A stretch of 58,370 nt of DNA, taken from NCBI GenBank assembly GCA_045540015.1, contig JAZQGP010000034.1, forward strand, positions 1 to 58,370. The letters run 5' to 3'. This document shows, in pieces, positions 41,168-49,915 of the stretch; positions within the stretch are counted from its first letter, which is position 1; every line of letters begins with the position of its first letter. The notes below the pieces were generated by a model, which was not told the DNA's origin, ran no database searches, and was given only the letters and a program-made list of their open reading frames with translations. The position numbers and the translations under genes are program-made. The stretch is from UMGS1387 sp045540015 (GTDB lineage: Bacteria > Bacillota > Clostridia > Oscillospirales > CAG-382).

Positions 41168-43030
41168 GTGAAAAGACTTATTTCATTTGTATGCTGTATT
41201 ATCTTTCTCGGAATGCTTGTTTGTGCCGAAGAGAACTACAGCGGATATATAGTAAAGCTCAAGGATGAGTGTACGTCGCTTTTCGGCTCTTTGTATGCTC
41301 TGGGTGAGCAGCAGACCTTTGATGCGGAATATACCGCAGAGCTCCTTGCAGAGGAGATTCCGGATGTAGGAATGATTTACGCTCCCGAAGGGTTAATAAA
41401 AGCGAATGATGATGAAACACTGCAATATCTTATAGATTTGGGTGTTGTTGAATACTCTGAACCCGATCTTATATGCGAGCTTTACGGCTATACCCCGGAG
41501 GATAATGCGTTTTACAACAGTCAATGGGCGCTTGAGGCAGTAAATGCTGAGTACGCATGGAATGTTGGTGCATTCGGGCAGGGAATAAAGGTTGCGGTTA
41601 TTGATTCGGGTGTAAAGCCTCATCCAGATCTTGGTGGTGTTCTTTTGCCAGGAGCAAATTATGAGGGTATAACCGAATACAGTCCAGATATTGTTCCGGG
41701 AACTGATACTACGGATAACCTCTGGCACGGAACCTTTGTTGCAGGCATTATAGCTGCGCAGTGTAACGATATCGGCGTTGTAGGACTTGCTCATAATGTA
41801 AAAATTGTACCCATCAAGGTGTGCGACACAAAATCTTTTAATATTTCGTATCTTATTCCTGCCATTCGTGCTGCGGTTGATGACTTTGATTGCGATGTAA
41901 TAAATCTCAGCCTCGGATATTCTAAAGTTGTAACGTATAAAAACGGAAAAATTGTTTCAGGAAATATTCCTACAAGTCAAGCTGTAAGTGAAGCTATTTC
42001 ATATGCTGTAAATAAAGGATGCATTGTTGTTGCGGCATCAGGAAACGATACAGATAATCTACAGTCGGAACCACAGAGAGATGAAGTTACAGGAGATGTA
42101 ATCGAAAATAGAATGTATTCAATCCCTGCCAGTTTTTCTAATGTTATTTCTGTAGGAAACGCAATGGTTTCCGTCGATCAGTCAGTCAGCAAGTACGATA
42201 TAGCACCAAGTTCTGTGTATAATGAATTTGTTGATGTTGCAGCTCCGGGTACAAGTGTTCATTCTACACATATTTCTGCCGCTTCTGGATACGGAAAGGG
42301 CAACGGAACTTCGTTTTCGGCACCCTATGTTTCGGCTGCCGCTGCAATTATGAAAAGCATTGACCCATCAATCAATTATAGCACGTTTAATTCTATTTTA
42401 AGATATTGTTCGGATAACACCGTTTTCCCTGACAATAAAAACTCGAATCACTACGGTGCAGGTTTACTTGATATGGAAGCTCTTATTGATTTCTGGCTTT
42501 CCAGAAAATATTCAAGCGGATACCTGTCGCCAATAGACATTCAGAACAATGAATATAACAGCTCGGTGTATGTGCATAATACAACCGATGCTTCAGCAGA
42601 TTATACAGTGGTTATTACCGATTACTACGGAAACGAAAAGACGGTTGCGGTTACTGTTGCTGCAGGCTCTACATATGAAATTTCTTTAACAGAGCTTGGA
42701 TTTAAGGACAAGGTTGATGTCTCTTTGTATGTAGGCTCTGAGTTGCTTGTAACCAGAAGTGCAACTATTCCGCAGAAAGCTGTCATATCATATGATAAGG
42801 AAAGTAAAACAGCCACGATAGAGTGTAAAATATACGGTACATATACAATAGTTTTTGCCGATTATGATGAATACGGTAAGCTCAATGCAGTTGATGTTCA
42901 ACCGGTAACCGTTTCAAAAGACACTACTTCCGTTCCAACAAATCTTACTCTTGATGAAGATGACAGTATAATGCTGTTTAGTGAGCTTGATAAGATAAAA
43001 CCTCTTTGTGAGGCGTGTATAATAGAATAG
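41168..43030 (+). CDS. Secreted subtilisin-like serine protease (S8 family)
   Basis: 620 residues from GTG at 41168; GCGGAG lies 9-10 bases upstream and the promoter start near 41133 rules out longer forms. A signal peptide (about 1-20, LISFVCCIIFLGMLVCAEE) leads to a propeptide region (about 24-115), then the catalytic domain with Asp in VAVIDSGV, His in LWHGTFVAGII and Ser in GNGTSFSAPYVSAAAA. An oxyanion Asn lies in VAASGND. A beta-rich C-terminal region of about 150 residues follows (SSVYVHNTTDASADYTV...), probably one or two Ig/fibronectin-like modules. No sortase motif or membrane anchor is seen, so release into the medium is likely. Confidence 0.92.
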   Translation: MKRLISFVCCIIFLGMLVCAEENYSGYIVKLKDECTSLFGSLYALGEQQTFDAEYTAELLAEEIPDVGMIYAPEGLIKANDDETLQYLIDLGVVEYSEPDLICELYGYTPEDNAFYNSQWALEAVNAEYAWNVGAFGQGIKVAVIDSGVKPHPDLGGVLLPGANYEGITEYSPDIVPGTDTTDNLWHGTFVAGIIAAQCNDIGVVGLAHNVKIVPIKVCDTKSFNISYLIPAIRAAVDDFDCDVINLSLGYSKVVTYKNGKIVSGNIPTSQAVSEAISYAVNKGCIVVAASGNDTDNLQSEPQRDEVTGDVIENRMYSIPASFSNVISVGNAMVSVDQSVSKYDIAPSSVYNEFVDVAAPGTSVHSTHISAASGYGKGNGTSFSAPYVSAAAAIMKSIDPSINYSTFNSILRYCSDNTVFPDNKNSNHYGAGLLDMEALIDFWLSRKYSSGYLSPIDIQNNEYNSSVYVHNTTDASADYTVVITDYYGNEKTVAVTVAAGSTYEISLTELGFKDKVDVSLYVGSELLVTRSATIPQKAVISYDKESKTATIECKIYGTYTIVFADYDEYGKLNAVDVQPVTVSKDTTSVPTNLTLDEDDSIMLFSELDKIKPLCEACIIE

Positions 43031-43042
43031 CCTATCAATACG

Positions 43043-43072
43043 AAATCCGGATCGCTATGGTCCGGATTTTTT
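43043..43072 (+). terminator. Terminator of the subtilase gene
   Basis: AAATCCGGA and TCCGGATTT form a 9-bp perfect stem with a 9-base loop, followed by TTT. Confidence 0.85.
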
Positions 43073-43126
43073 GTATACTGAATAATTCTATACTGAGTTG
43101 TTAAAACATATATTGTTGTATGCATA

Positions 43127-43156
43127 AAAAACGCCTATCCTGAGATAAGCGTTTTT
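43127..43156 (-). terminator. Terminator of solute-binding protein 1
   Basis: AAAAACGC...GCGTTTTT with inner TATC/GATA pairing. On the minus strand it ends in TTTTTATGC, 10 bases past the stop. Confidence 0.82.
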
Positions 43157-43166
43157 ATAACATATA

Positions 43167-44588
43167 TTATTCAAAGATACCCGCATAAGCTTCATTGAAA
43201 GCTCTAAGGCTTGCAAGTGCCGAAGCCTCAGTCGATGCATAAAGCGAAGAAAAGTCAGGACTTGTGCTGTTTGCAAGATTGTTTCCGAAGTATCCGAGAG
43301 GTCCGCCTGTTGCGTATCCCACATCGTATACAAGGCTGTCTCTGATAATGTCAATCATACCTTCGGATTCGTTGTCGCGTGTAAATTTGGTTTTAAGTGA
43401 CTGGTCATAGAATACAGGGAGAACATCTCTTGAACCTATAGCACAGAGCGCTTCGGTTATTGCACCTGTTCTTTCTTCATCCTCAACTGTTATGGGAATT
43501 ACGAAGATATGCGCAAATCCGTTGATGATTGTTGCATAGTCGTCTTCATATTCATACTTGGGATAGGGAAGAATACCGAAATTGTCCTCCATGCTTCTCA
43601 AGCTCTGTGCTATGCCGAGGTTTGATGCTTGAAACATTGCTCTTCCCGAATCAAAGATTCCGGGGCCTGTGTATTTTACTGCGTTATTGAGAATTAACGC
43701 AGACTCTGTATTGGTGAGATCGAAGAATGAGTCGTATATGTCAACAGTTTTCTGCGTGTTGAGAGTAAGCTCAAGTATGCCTTCATCGTTCTTCGAGTAT
43801 ATTCTCTGACCGCCGGTGTAGAGAATGCCTATCGGCATACCCCAGTGGGTTGTGATAAGACCGTACTGGTCGAATTCGGGTGTAATAACACCGTCACCGT
43901 TGAGGTCTTTTCCGCCCTGTTTTACCAGCTCTTCAAACTCATCAAAGGTCCATTCGCCGTATTCTACCAATTCGTAAGGATACTCAAGACCGAGCTCGTC
44001 AAAAATTCTCTTGTTGAAATACAGACACATTGAATACTTTAGTCTGTGCATGGAAATGTCGCCGTCGAGTACAAAGAGGTTGCCGCCGAGATTACAGCCT
44101 TCAACCATATCCTTTGACCACCAGGGCTTTTCAAGGTGCAGAGTGTCAATCTCGTTTAAATTAAGAGCTGCACCGCGGGCAGCATATACAAAAGCAGCGC
44201 CCGTGTGATTGAAAACTATGTCATATGCGTCGTCACCTGCAAGAATGGGGTTTAGTGCATCGGTATCGTATTCCGGGCTTGACGATTCTGTTGCAGTTAT
44301 TTTTATGTTGAACATTTCTTCAACAAGCTTGTTTCTTTTGTAAACCGCATCTTCAATAGGATCGTCGCTGCCTTCCTCAAGATACTGGTCAGTAGTCTGA
44401 CCGGCACGGATGAGAATGCGGTAATTATACTCTTCGTAATCCTCAATCCATAGATCCTCGGTGTATTCATCAATGGTATTTGAGCCTTGAGAATAGTCTT
44501 TATCTGTGTTTCCGTTATCCTTTTTGCATCCTGCCATAAAGAGCAGTAATGCGGCAAGAAGAATGGTTATGATTTTGTTTATTTTCAT
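43167..44588 (-). CDS. Extracellular solute-binding lipoprotein, paralogue 1 (family 1)
   Basis: 473 residues from the ATG at 44586-44588; AAGGAG lies 8 bases upstream. A lipoprotein signal peptide ends in FMAGCKK. The body is a two-lobed sugar-type ABC binding protein: ILAGDDAYDIVFNHTGAA, EKPWWSKDMVEGCNLGG, LFVLDGDISMH, FNKRIFDELG, YGEWTFDEFEELV and FGILPYPKYEYEDDYATIINGFAHIFVIP. An EF-hand-like calcium loop DLNGDGVITPEFD occurs mid-protein. It is very similar throughout to the protein at 44740-46155, so a tandem duplication produced them. No ABC permease or ATPase gene is linked, so it must use a distant transporter. Confidence 0.9.
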   Translation of the reverse strand: MKINKIITILLAALLLFMAGCKKDNGNTDKDYSQGSNTIDEYTEDLWIEDYEEYNYRILIRAGQTTDQYLEEGSDDPIEDAVYKRNKLVEEMFNIKITATESSSPEYDTDALNPILAGDDAYDIVFNHTGAAFVYAARGAALNLNEIDTLHLEKPWWSKDMVEGCNLGGNLFVLDGDISMHRLKYSMCLYFNKRIFDELGLEYPYELVEYGEWTFDEFEELVKQGGKDLNGDGVITPEFDQYGLITTHWGMPIGILYTGGQRIYSKNDEGILELTLNTQKTVDIYDSFFDLTNTESALILNNAVKYTGPGIFDSGRAMFQASNLGIAQSLRSMEDNFGILPYPKYEYEDDYATIINGFAHIFVIPITVEDEERTGAITEALCAIGSRDVLPVFYDQSLKTKFTRDNESEGMIDIIRDSLVYDVGYATGGPLGYFGNNLANSTSPDFSSLYASTEASALASLRAFNEAYAGIFE

Positions 44589-44619
44589 GAAAATTTCTCC
44601 TTCTTTTTGTATTATATTT

Positions 44620-44648
44620 ATGTTACCATATTTTTGTTCGTTTGTCAA
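44620..44648 (-). promoter_or_regulatory. Promoter of solute-binding protein 1
   Basis: On the minus strand, perfect TTGACA (44648-44643), 17 bases, TAACAT (44625-44620). It follows the terminator of paralogue 2, so the copies are transcribed separately. Confidence 0.78.
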
Positions 44649-44698
44649 TGGAAAATGGTAATATAAACGTAGAGAATCGTACGCCTAAAAGCTATAAG

Positions 44699-44729
44699 AA
44701 AAGACGCCCATTCAAAATGAGCGTCTTAT
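44699..44729 (-). terminator. Terminator of solute-binding protein 2
   Basis: AAGACGC...GCGTCTT (inner CATT/AATG pairs). On the minus strand it ends in TTTTCTT, about 12 bases past the stop. Confidence 0.75.
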
Positions 44730-44739
44730 TTGATATTAA

Positions 44740-46155
44740 TTATTCTTCCTCAACACCTGCATATGCTTCGTTGAAGTTTTCAAGCTTGTTAAGAGCTGCG
44801 CCTTCGCTTGCAGCGTACAGTGAAGAGAAGTCGTGCGTAACACTGTTGGCAAGTACGTTTCCTATGTAATTAAATGCACCGGTTGCATATCCTACGTCGT
44901 ACACAATGCTGTCTCTTATAATATCAATCATTTCTTCGGATTCGTTGTCACGAGTGAACTTTGTTTTGAGTGACTGTTCGTAAAATGCAGGGAGTACGTC
45001 ACGGGAACCTATAGCAGCAAGAGCTTCTATAATAGCACCTGTTCTGAATTCGTCTTCAACAGTAACAGGAATTACAAAAAGGTTTGCCATTCCGTTTGTA
45101 ACGGTTGCATAGTCGTCTTCATAGTCAAATTTTGGTAAGGGAAGAATACCAAAATCGTCTTCCATGGTTCTCTTTGACTTCGCTGAACCGAGGTTGCCGT
45201 CCGTAAACATGCTTCTTCCAGATTCAAACACACCTGCGGCTCTGGTTTCAGTATTGTTAGCCAGAAGAACACCTTCTGCGTCTGTTAAACCGAAGAATGT
45301 GTCGTATATGTCTACTGTCTTTGTGTTGTTTAGAGTAAGCTCAAGTATGCCTTCTTCGTTCTTTGAGTATATTCTCTGACCGCCTGTATAAATGACAGCA
45401 ATAGGCATTGTCCAGTGTCCGGTTATAAGACCATATCTGTCGTCCTCCGGAGTCATAACACCGTCACCGTTGAGGTCTCTGACACCCTGCTTTACAAGAT
45501 CTTCAAATTCGTCAAAGGTCCACTCGCCGTATTCAACAAGGTCATAGGGATATTCAATACCTAGTTCATTGAAAATTTCCTTGTTAAAGAAGAGGCACAT
45601 TGCATAAGTGAGTCTGTGCATTGAAATGTCGCCGTCAAGAACATAGAGGTTTCCGCCGAGATTACAGCCTTCAACCATATCCTTTGACCACCAGGGCTTT
45701 TCAAGATGAATTGTATCAATCTCATTTATATTCATTACTGCGCCCTGAGTTGCATATGTGAATGCAGCGCCGTTGTGACACAGAATCATGTCATAGGCAT
45801 CGTCACCTGCGAGAATGGCATTGAGTGCATCTGTTTCATAGTTGTTTGTGGAGGACAGGTTTGCAGAAATTGATATGTTGAACATATCTTCGACAATCTT
45901 GTTTCTCTTGTAAACAGCACTTTCAACCGGATCATCGCTTTCCTCTTCAAGATACTGGTCTGTAACATAAGCGGGACGTACAAGGATTCTGAAGTTGTAT
46001 CCGTCATAGTCTTCAACCCATAAATCGTTTGTGTAGTCGTCTGCCGAGAGCCCGGTGTTTTCGTTGTTTGAAATTGTCTTTTCTTCCTTTTTGCAGCCAA
46101 TGGAAAACACGAGAATACCTGCTGCAAGAACGGCAAGTAGCTTTTTTACGTTCAT
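44740..46155 (-). CDS. Extracellular solute-binding lipoprotein, paralogue 2 (family 1)
   Basis: 471 residues from the ATG at 46153-46155, which has AAAGGA 9 bases upstream; the in-frame ATG at 46173 lacks one. Lipobox SIGCKK. It shares long identical runs with the paralogue at 43167-44588: EKPWWSKDMVEGCNLGG, VDIYDTFFGLT, GSRDVLPAFYEQSLKT and the calcium-loop-like DLNGDGVMTPEDD. Differences cluster in the linker and the region NNTETRAAGVFESGRSMFTDG, which may alter ligand choice. Its upstream region has two overlapping TATAAT boxes without a good -35 and an inverted repeat (46217-46237). It lies 166 bases downstream of the GH99-like gene. Confidence 0.9.
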   Translation of the reverse strand: MNVKKLLAVLAAGILVFSIGCKKEEKTISNNENTGLSADDYTNDLWVEDYDGYNFRILVRPAYVTDQYLEEESDDPVESAVYKRNKIVEDMFNISISANLSSTNNYETDALNAILAGDDAYDMILCHNGAAFTYATQGAVMNINEIDTIHLEKPWWSKDMVEGCNLGGNLYVLDGDISMHRLTYAMCLFFNKEIFNELGIEYPYDLVEYGEWTFDEFEDLVKQGVRDLNGDGVMTPEDDRYGLITGHWTMPIAVIYTGGQRIYSKNEEGILELTLNNTKTVDIYDTFFGLTDAEGVLLANNTETRAAGVFESGRSMFTDGNLGSAKSKRTMEDDFGILPLPKFDYEDDYATVTNGMANLFVIPVTVEDEFRTGAIIEALAAIGSRDVLPAFYEQSLKTKFTRDNESEEMIDIIRDSIVYDVGYATGAFNYIGNVLANSVTHDFSSLYAASEGAALNKLENFNEAYAGVEEE

Positions 46156-46216
46156 GTTTAAAATTCCTTTCATTTCATATGTGAATATTTAATTATATTC
46201 ATTATATTATAATTCC

Positions 46217-46237
46217 TGTAGCGTCTTTTTTGCTACA
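46217..46237. promoter_or_regulatory. Inverted repeat in the -35 zone of paralogue 2
   Basis: TGTAGC-N9-GCTACA, placed just upstream of minus-strand TATAAT boxes (46201-46211) that lack a -35 match. It may be an activator site, or a terminator hairpin for the GH99-like gene. Confidence 0.4.
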
Positions 46238-46320
46238 ATTTATTTGATATATTTTTTATAGTATAATGATGCATATGTTTCAGCAACCATGAAAACGAAT
46301 AAAATGTCACCATTAGTGCT

Positions 46321-49300
46321 TTATTCCTCAAAATAAATGTACTCAAATTCCATCCAACCGATTTCGCTGAACGGATCAAGTCTCAGACTTGTTACAGTGT
46401 CTTTCCATTCTTCAACTTTTGTAAGGTCTGCTTCAAGGTCATGCCACTTTCCGTCGGGTGCGGGAAGCTCAATACATACGCGCCTTGAACTGTGGTATAA
46501 CGGCTTTTTATCCGTAGAGAAGAACAGCTCAAGCATATTTTCTTTCTTACTTTGGTAATCGTAGCGGCAGCGTATGCGAAGATTTTTGTACTTATTCGCT
46601 TGAATGCTTGTGTTATACTTGTAAAGCTGAGGGTCGCGGCTTTGTGTAAGACTCCTTACCAGCATAGCCTTGTCGCCGGGCAGGATTGCCATTTCCGAAG
46701 AGGTCCACATGTATGTTCTGAAGTCGGAAAAGTCAAAGGCTGTGTCTGTCAGTCTGCTCTCGTCAAACTCAATGGTTTGCGGCGCCTTGATACTTATTTC
46801 GTATTCATCGCGGTGGCACTCAAAACCAAAGTCTGAACTTAGCTTTTCCATGTCAAGCATCGGAAGTCCGTCGGTCAGATAAAGGTTGTATCCGAGTTCT
46901 TTTTCTGTTCCGTCAAACATGTAAACGTCTGAGCCCACGGTGTAAACTGCAGTGTGATTTGATGTTGATATCGTAAGCACGCCGGTGTGTCTGTTCCAGT
47001 GCGTAAGCATGCCGAGCATGTAATCCATGCATGTGTCGGGGTCAAACGGGAAGCATACGGTCTTGTCGTCAAAGGTTTCGGGATATATGTCGCTGACTAT
47101 CTCGTTGCCATTTATAAAGAGCTTGAATTTTTTCAGCACGTGGCCTGCTCCTACGGGTGAGAAGAGATATATGTTTCCTGCCTCGAATTTCTTTGCTTCT
47201 TCGTCAGTGTAATCGCAAAGCTCAAGACGCATTTGCATAAGCATGTTTGCAACCCTGTAGTTTTCCTTTGCGCTGATTGTATAAGTTTTCATTTCATCGC
47301 TGTCGCATAATATTTCAAAACACTTGTTTTCGGAATAGTCAAGTTCCTTTGAGGTTGTAAAATAAAGCTTTACTTTCTTTCCCGGAACGCCCTTGAAGGT
47401 GACTGTGATTCTGTGCACCCATGAAAGTGATGATGAGCCGGAGCCGAATTTGTATTTAATGGAATTACACTCACTGCAGTATCCGCAAGGCTCGTATTTT
47501 CCGATAAAGCTTGTTATATATTGCGGAAAGCTGTCCTTAACATAGTAGCCGTATCTTCTGAGCAAAGTCTGGTCTTGCGGATAAAGGTGGTTAATTCTTT
47601 CTCTCTGTACCGGAGTCGGAACGATATCGGTGTGATTATCTGTGTTGGGAAAATGCTTTGCTATGGCATTGAGCTGGTGGAACTTGTTTATACCGCAGGG
47701 CATGATGAAGGTTCCTTCACCGTATTCGTTCCAGGTGGAGTACATTACCATTTTCTTTTTCCAAGCTTCGGGTTCGTTTTCGTATTTGGGAAGATATTGT
47801 GTTTTTATCCATTCGTTAACAAGTGCAAAATCGTCCTCTGTTGCAACGGGACGGCGAACCGGGTCCTCACTCTTTCTTCTCCATACATATCCGTCGTAGC
47901 CGCTTGAGGGAGTCGGGATGTTGTGGACTTTCTTAACTGTTTCGGCGAAATTTATAAGACCGATGTTGTGTTCGGGCAGATATCCGTCACCCTGCCAGTG
48001 GTAGGTTGCGGCAGCGTCAAAGCCCATTGCATGCTCTTTGGACTGCTCCTCGCTTTTTGCATTCATAACGTCGCTTGTGATAAACATCATGCCGTCGTAG
48101 CCGTAGCTTTTTGCAACCTCGTGCATGTATTCAAGGGCTTCTCTTACTCCTTCAACCGAACCGAAATATCTGTTTGTGTACAGCTCTCTCGGTGCATAAA
48201 TGTGGAAAACAACCTTGTTGTCGATTTTGAGATAAGACGGGTCGATAAAGTAGTTTTCAAACCAGAAAGGAACATACTTGGTTTTGAAGTCCTCCATTGT
48301 CACAGACTTTGCCCAGGTTTCCCAAATAAGGGTATAGTACATGTAATCCTTGTATTTTGCATATTGGAAGCCTTCGTTTAGCTGGTCGCTGTTGGCTGTT
48401 CTCTTGAGGTATCCGTTGTTAAGACGGCCGTACCAACAGAATGCCTGAAAGTCAATTCCGTGCTCAACCATGTATTTGATTTCCCAGTCGGCGGTTTCCG
48501 GAACGCCCTCATCGTAATATCCGAGAAGCGGCTCATGCTCTGCATATGGAGAAATTACACCCCAGCCACCGTGTGTGCCGTTTACCCAAAGTGAACAGAT
48601 ATTAAGACCGACAATGTAATCCGAAAGGTCGGCTTTTGCAGTCGGTGCAGGGCAGTAGTCCTCGTGGTCTATGAGGATAAATAGCTTTACGTCATCAAAG
48701 TTTGACATGCCCTCAAGGCTTTCAAAGGATAAGCTGTCAAAAGCCCGCCCTTTTTCAAATTCTACATTGCCCACAAGGTTTCCGTTGAGCATAACCTTTG
48801 CCTTACCTGTGTTTGTGTCGGCTTCAATTCTGAGTCTGTACCACATGTCCTTGTATCTGAAGGAGTACAGCTTTTTGCCGTTGACAACAAATTCGTCATT
48901 TTCAACGCTGACGTTAATAAGAGAGGTTCCGTCAGAGCAAAGCAGCATTCTTGTCTGTTTTGCATCCTTGTTTTTAAAATATGTCTGGAAAGCAATACTT
49001 CCCATAGCTTTTTCAAAGCTCTTTTGAGCTATGCCGGACTCAATCCAGAGCTCTTGATTCTGAATACTGATTCTTCCTTCTGTTTTCCAATCGTAAATGC
49101 TGTCCGCACCGAACTTGTCAAAGTTTTCGTAAACCTTGTAGTTTGCAACCATTGTAATAGGACCGGGAGTGAGAATGACCTTTTCCTTCTTGCCGGTTGC
49201 AAAGCGGAATGATAGGAGATTGTCTGAAAGAAGTGCGTGCTCTCCGCAGAAAACTCCGTTTATATATGTTTTGCTTTGTCCTTTGTTAAGGTCAATGTAT

Positions 49301-49725
49301 ACCCTGAAGAAAAATTGCGAAAGTCGTTCTGTCAGAGCATTTTTTAAAACGGGAATGTAATTGCCGTCGGGTGAAAGAATACACCAGCTTCCGTCAGATA
49401 AATACAGACTGTAGGTGATGTTTTCATTCTCGTCACGGTATTCAAGTATAGCGCCGCTGCCATTTGTGTATATGCTCGTTTCAAGACAGATAATGCCTCG
49501 GTTTATGTAATTGAACGGTCTGATAAGGGCACAGCCCTCTGTGTCGGATACGTCGTTCAAAGTGTTGTAGGGCTCTTTTACGTTTGTACGCGGATATCCG
49601 CCTCTGTTGTCGTAAATCCAACCCGAATTTGGCGCAAAGGATTCAAAACCGCCGTTGTATGTAATATTGTTGACGAGTAAATACGCATCAAGAGATGAGT
49701 CGATGTGTTTTTTTGTACTGTTCAT
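46321..49725 (-). CDS. Large GH99-like / WbsX-type protein with N-terminal lectin-like modules
   Basis: 1134 residues. Residues 1-360 look like two concanavalin/LamG-type beta-sandwich modules (the FFFRVYIDLNKGQSKTYINGV and WYRLRIEADTNTGKAKVMLNG segments are repeats of one theme). Residues about 370-720 form a TIM-barrel part akin to GH99 (endo-alpha-mannosidase) and WbsX: YYDEGVPETADWEIKYMVEHGIDFQAFCWYG, LKIDNKVVFHIYAP, GYDGMMFITSDVMN and WNEYGEGTFIMP. The C-terminal 400 residues are beta-rich with a copper-amine-oxidase-N-like patch (GLPMLDMEKLSSDFGFE). No signal peptide is visible, odd for a protein of this build. The start is ATG at 49723-49725 with GGAAGGA upstream. Substrate unknown; an alpha-mannan link would suit the GH38 gene. 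Confidence 0.72.
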   Translation of the reverse strand: MNSTKKHIDSSLDAYLLVNNITYNGGFESFAPNSGWIYDNRGGYPRTNVKEPYNTLNDVSDTEGCALIRPFNYINRGIICLETSIYTNGSGAILEYRDENENITYSLYLSDGSWCILSPDGNYIPVLKNALTERLSQFFFRVYIDLNKGQSKTYINGVFCGEHALLSDNLLSFRFATGKKEKVILTPGPITMVANYKVYENFDKFGADSIYDWKTEGRISIQNQELWIESGIAQKSFEKAMGSIAFQTYFKNKDAKQTRMLLCSDGTSLINVSVENDEFVVNGKKLYSFRYKDMWYRLRIEADTNTGKAKVMLNGNLVGNVEFEKGRAFDSLSFESLEGMSNFDDVKLFILIDHEDYCPAPTAKADLSDYIVGLNICSLWVNGTHGGWGVISPYAEHEPLLGYYDEGVPETADWEIKYMVEHGIDFQAFCWYGRLNNGYLKRTANSDQLNEGFQYAKYKDYMYYTLIWETWAKSVTMEDFKTKYVPFWFENYFIDPSYLKIDNKVVFHIYAPRELYTNRYFGSVEGVREALEYMHEVAKSYGYDGMMFITSDVMNAKSEEQSKEHAMGFDAAATYHWQGDGYLPEHNIGLINFAETVKKVHNIPTPSSGYDGYVWRRKSEDPVRRPVATEDDFALVNEWIKTQYLPKYENEPEAWKKKMVMYSTWNEYGEGTFIMPCGINKFHQLNAIAKHFPNTDNHTDIVPTPVQRERINHLYPQDQTLLRRYGYYVKDSFPQYITSFIGKYEPCGYCSECNSIKYKFGSGSSSLSWVHRITVTFKGVPGKKVKLYFTTSKELDYSENKCFEILCDSDEMKTYTISAKENYRVANMLMQMRLELCDYTDEEAKKFEAGNIYLFSPVGAGHVLKKFKLFINGNEIVSDIYPETFDDKTVCFPFDPDTCMDYMLGMLTHWNRHTGVLTISTSNHTAVYTVGSDVYMFDGTEKELGYNLYLTDGLPMLDMEKLSSDFGFECHRDEYEISIKAPQTIEFDESRLTDTAFDFSDFRTYMWTSSEMAILPGDKAMLVRSLTQSRDPQLYKYNTSIQANKYKNLRIRCRYDYQSKKENMLELFFSTDKKPLYHSSRRVCIELPAPDGKWHDLEADLTKVEEWKDTVTSLRLDPFSEIGWMEFEYIYFEE

Positions 49726-49769
49726 ATTCTCATCCTTCCTTTCATTTCGTGCAAAGAAAAAGCCTTGCT

Positions 49770-49809
49770 TATCTTGAATTTTACAGCAATTTGAGCATTT
49801 GTCAAGATA
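49770..49809. promoter_or_regulatory. Promoter of the GH99-like gene framed by an inverted repeat
   Basis: On the minus strand, TTGACA (49805-49800), 16 bases, TAAAAT (49783-49778). TATCTTGA (49770-49777) and TCAAGATA (49802-49809) are perfect 8-bp arms that bracket the promoter, the outer arm overlapping the -35 box. This layout suits a repressor operator. Confidence 0.65.
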
Positions 49810-49915
49810 AAAAAGGCAAAAAGCATTTTAACGTTAATTTTTCTATGTTTTGACCAAACATTTTCACTTTTTTTTGTTGTTAATTACCATTGAAAATGAT
49901 GGAAAAAATCGGGAA

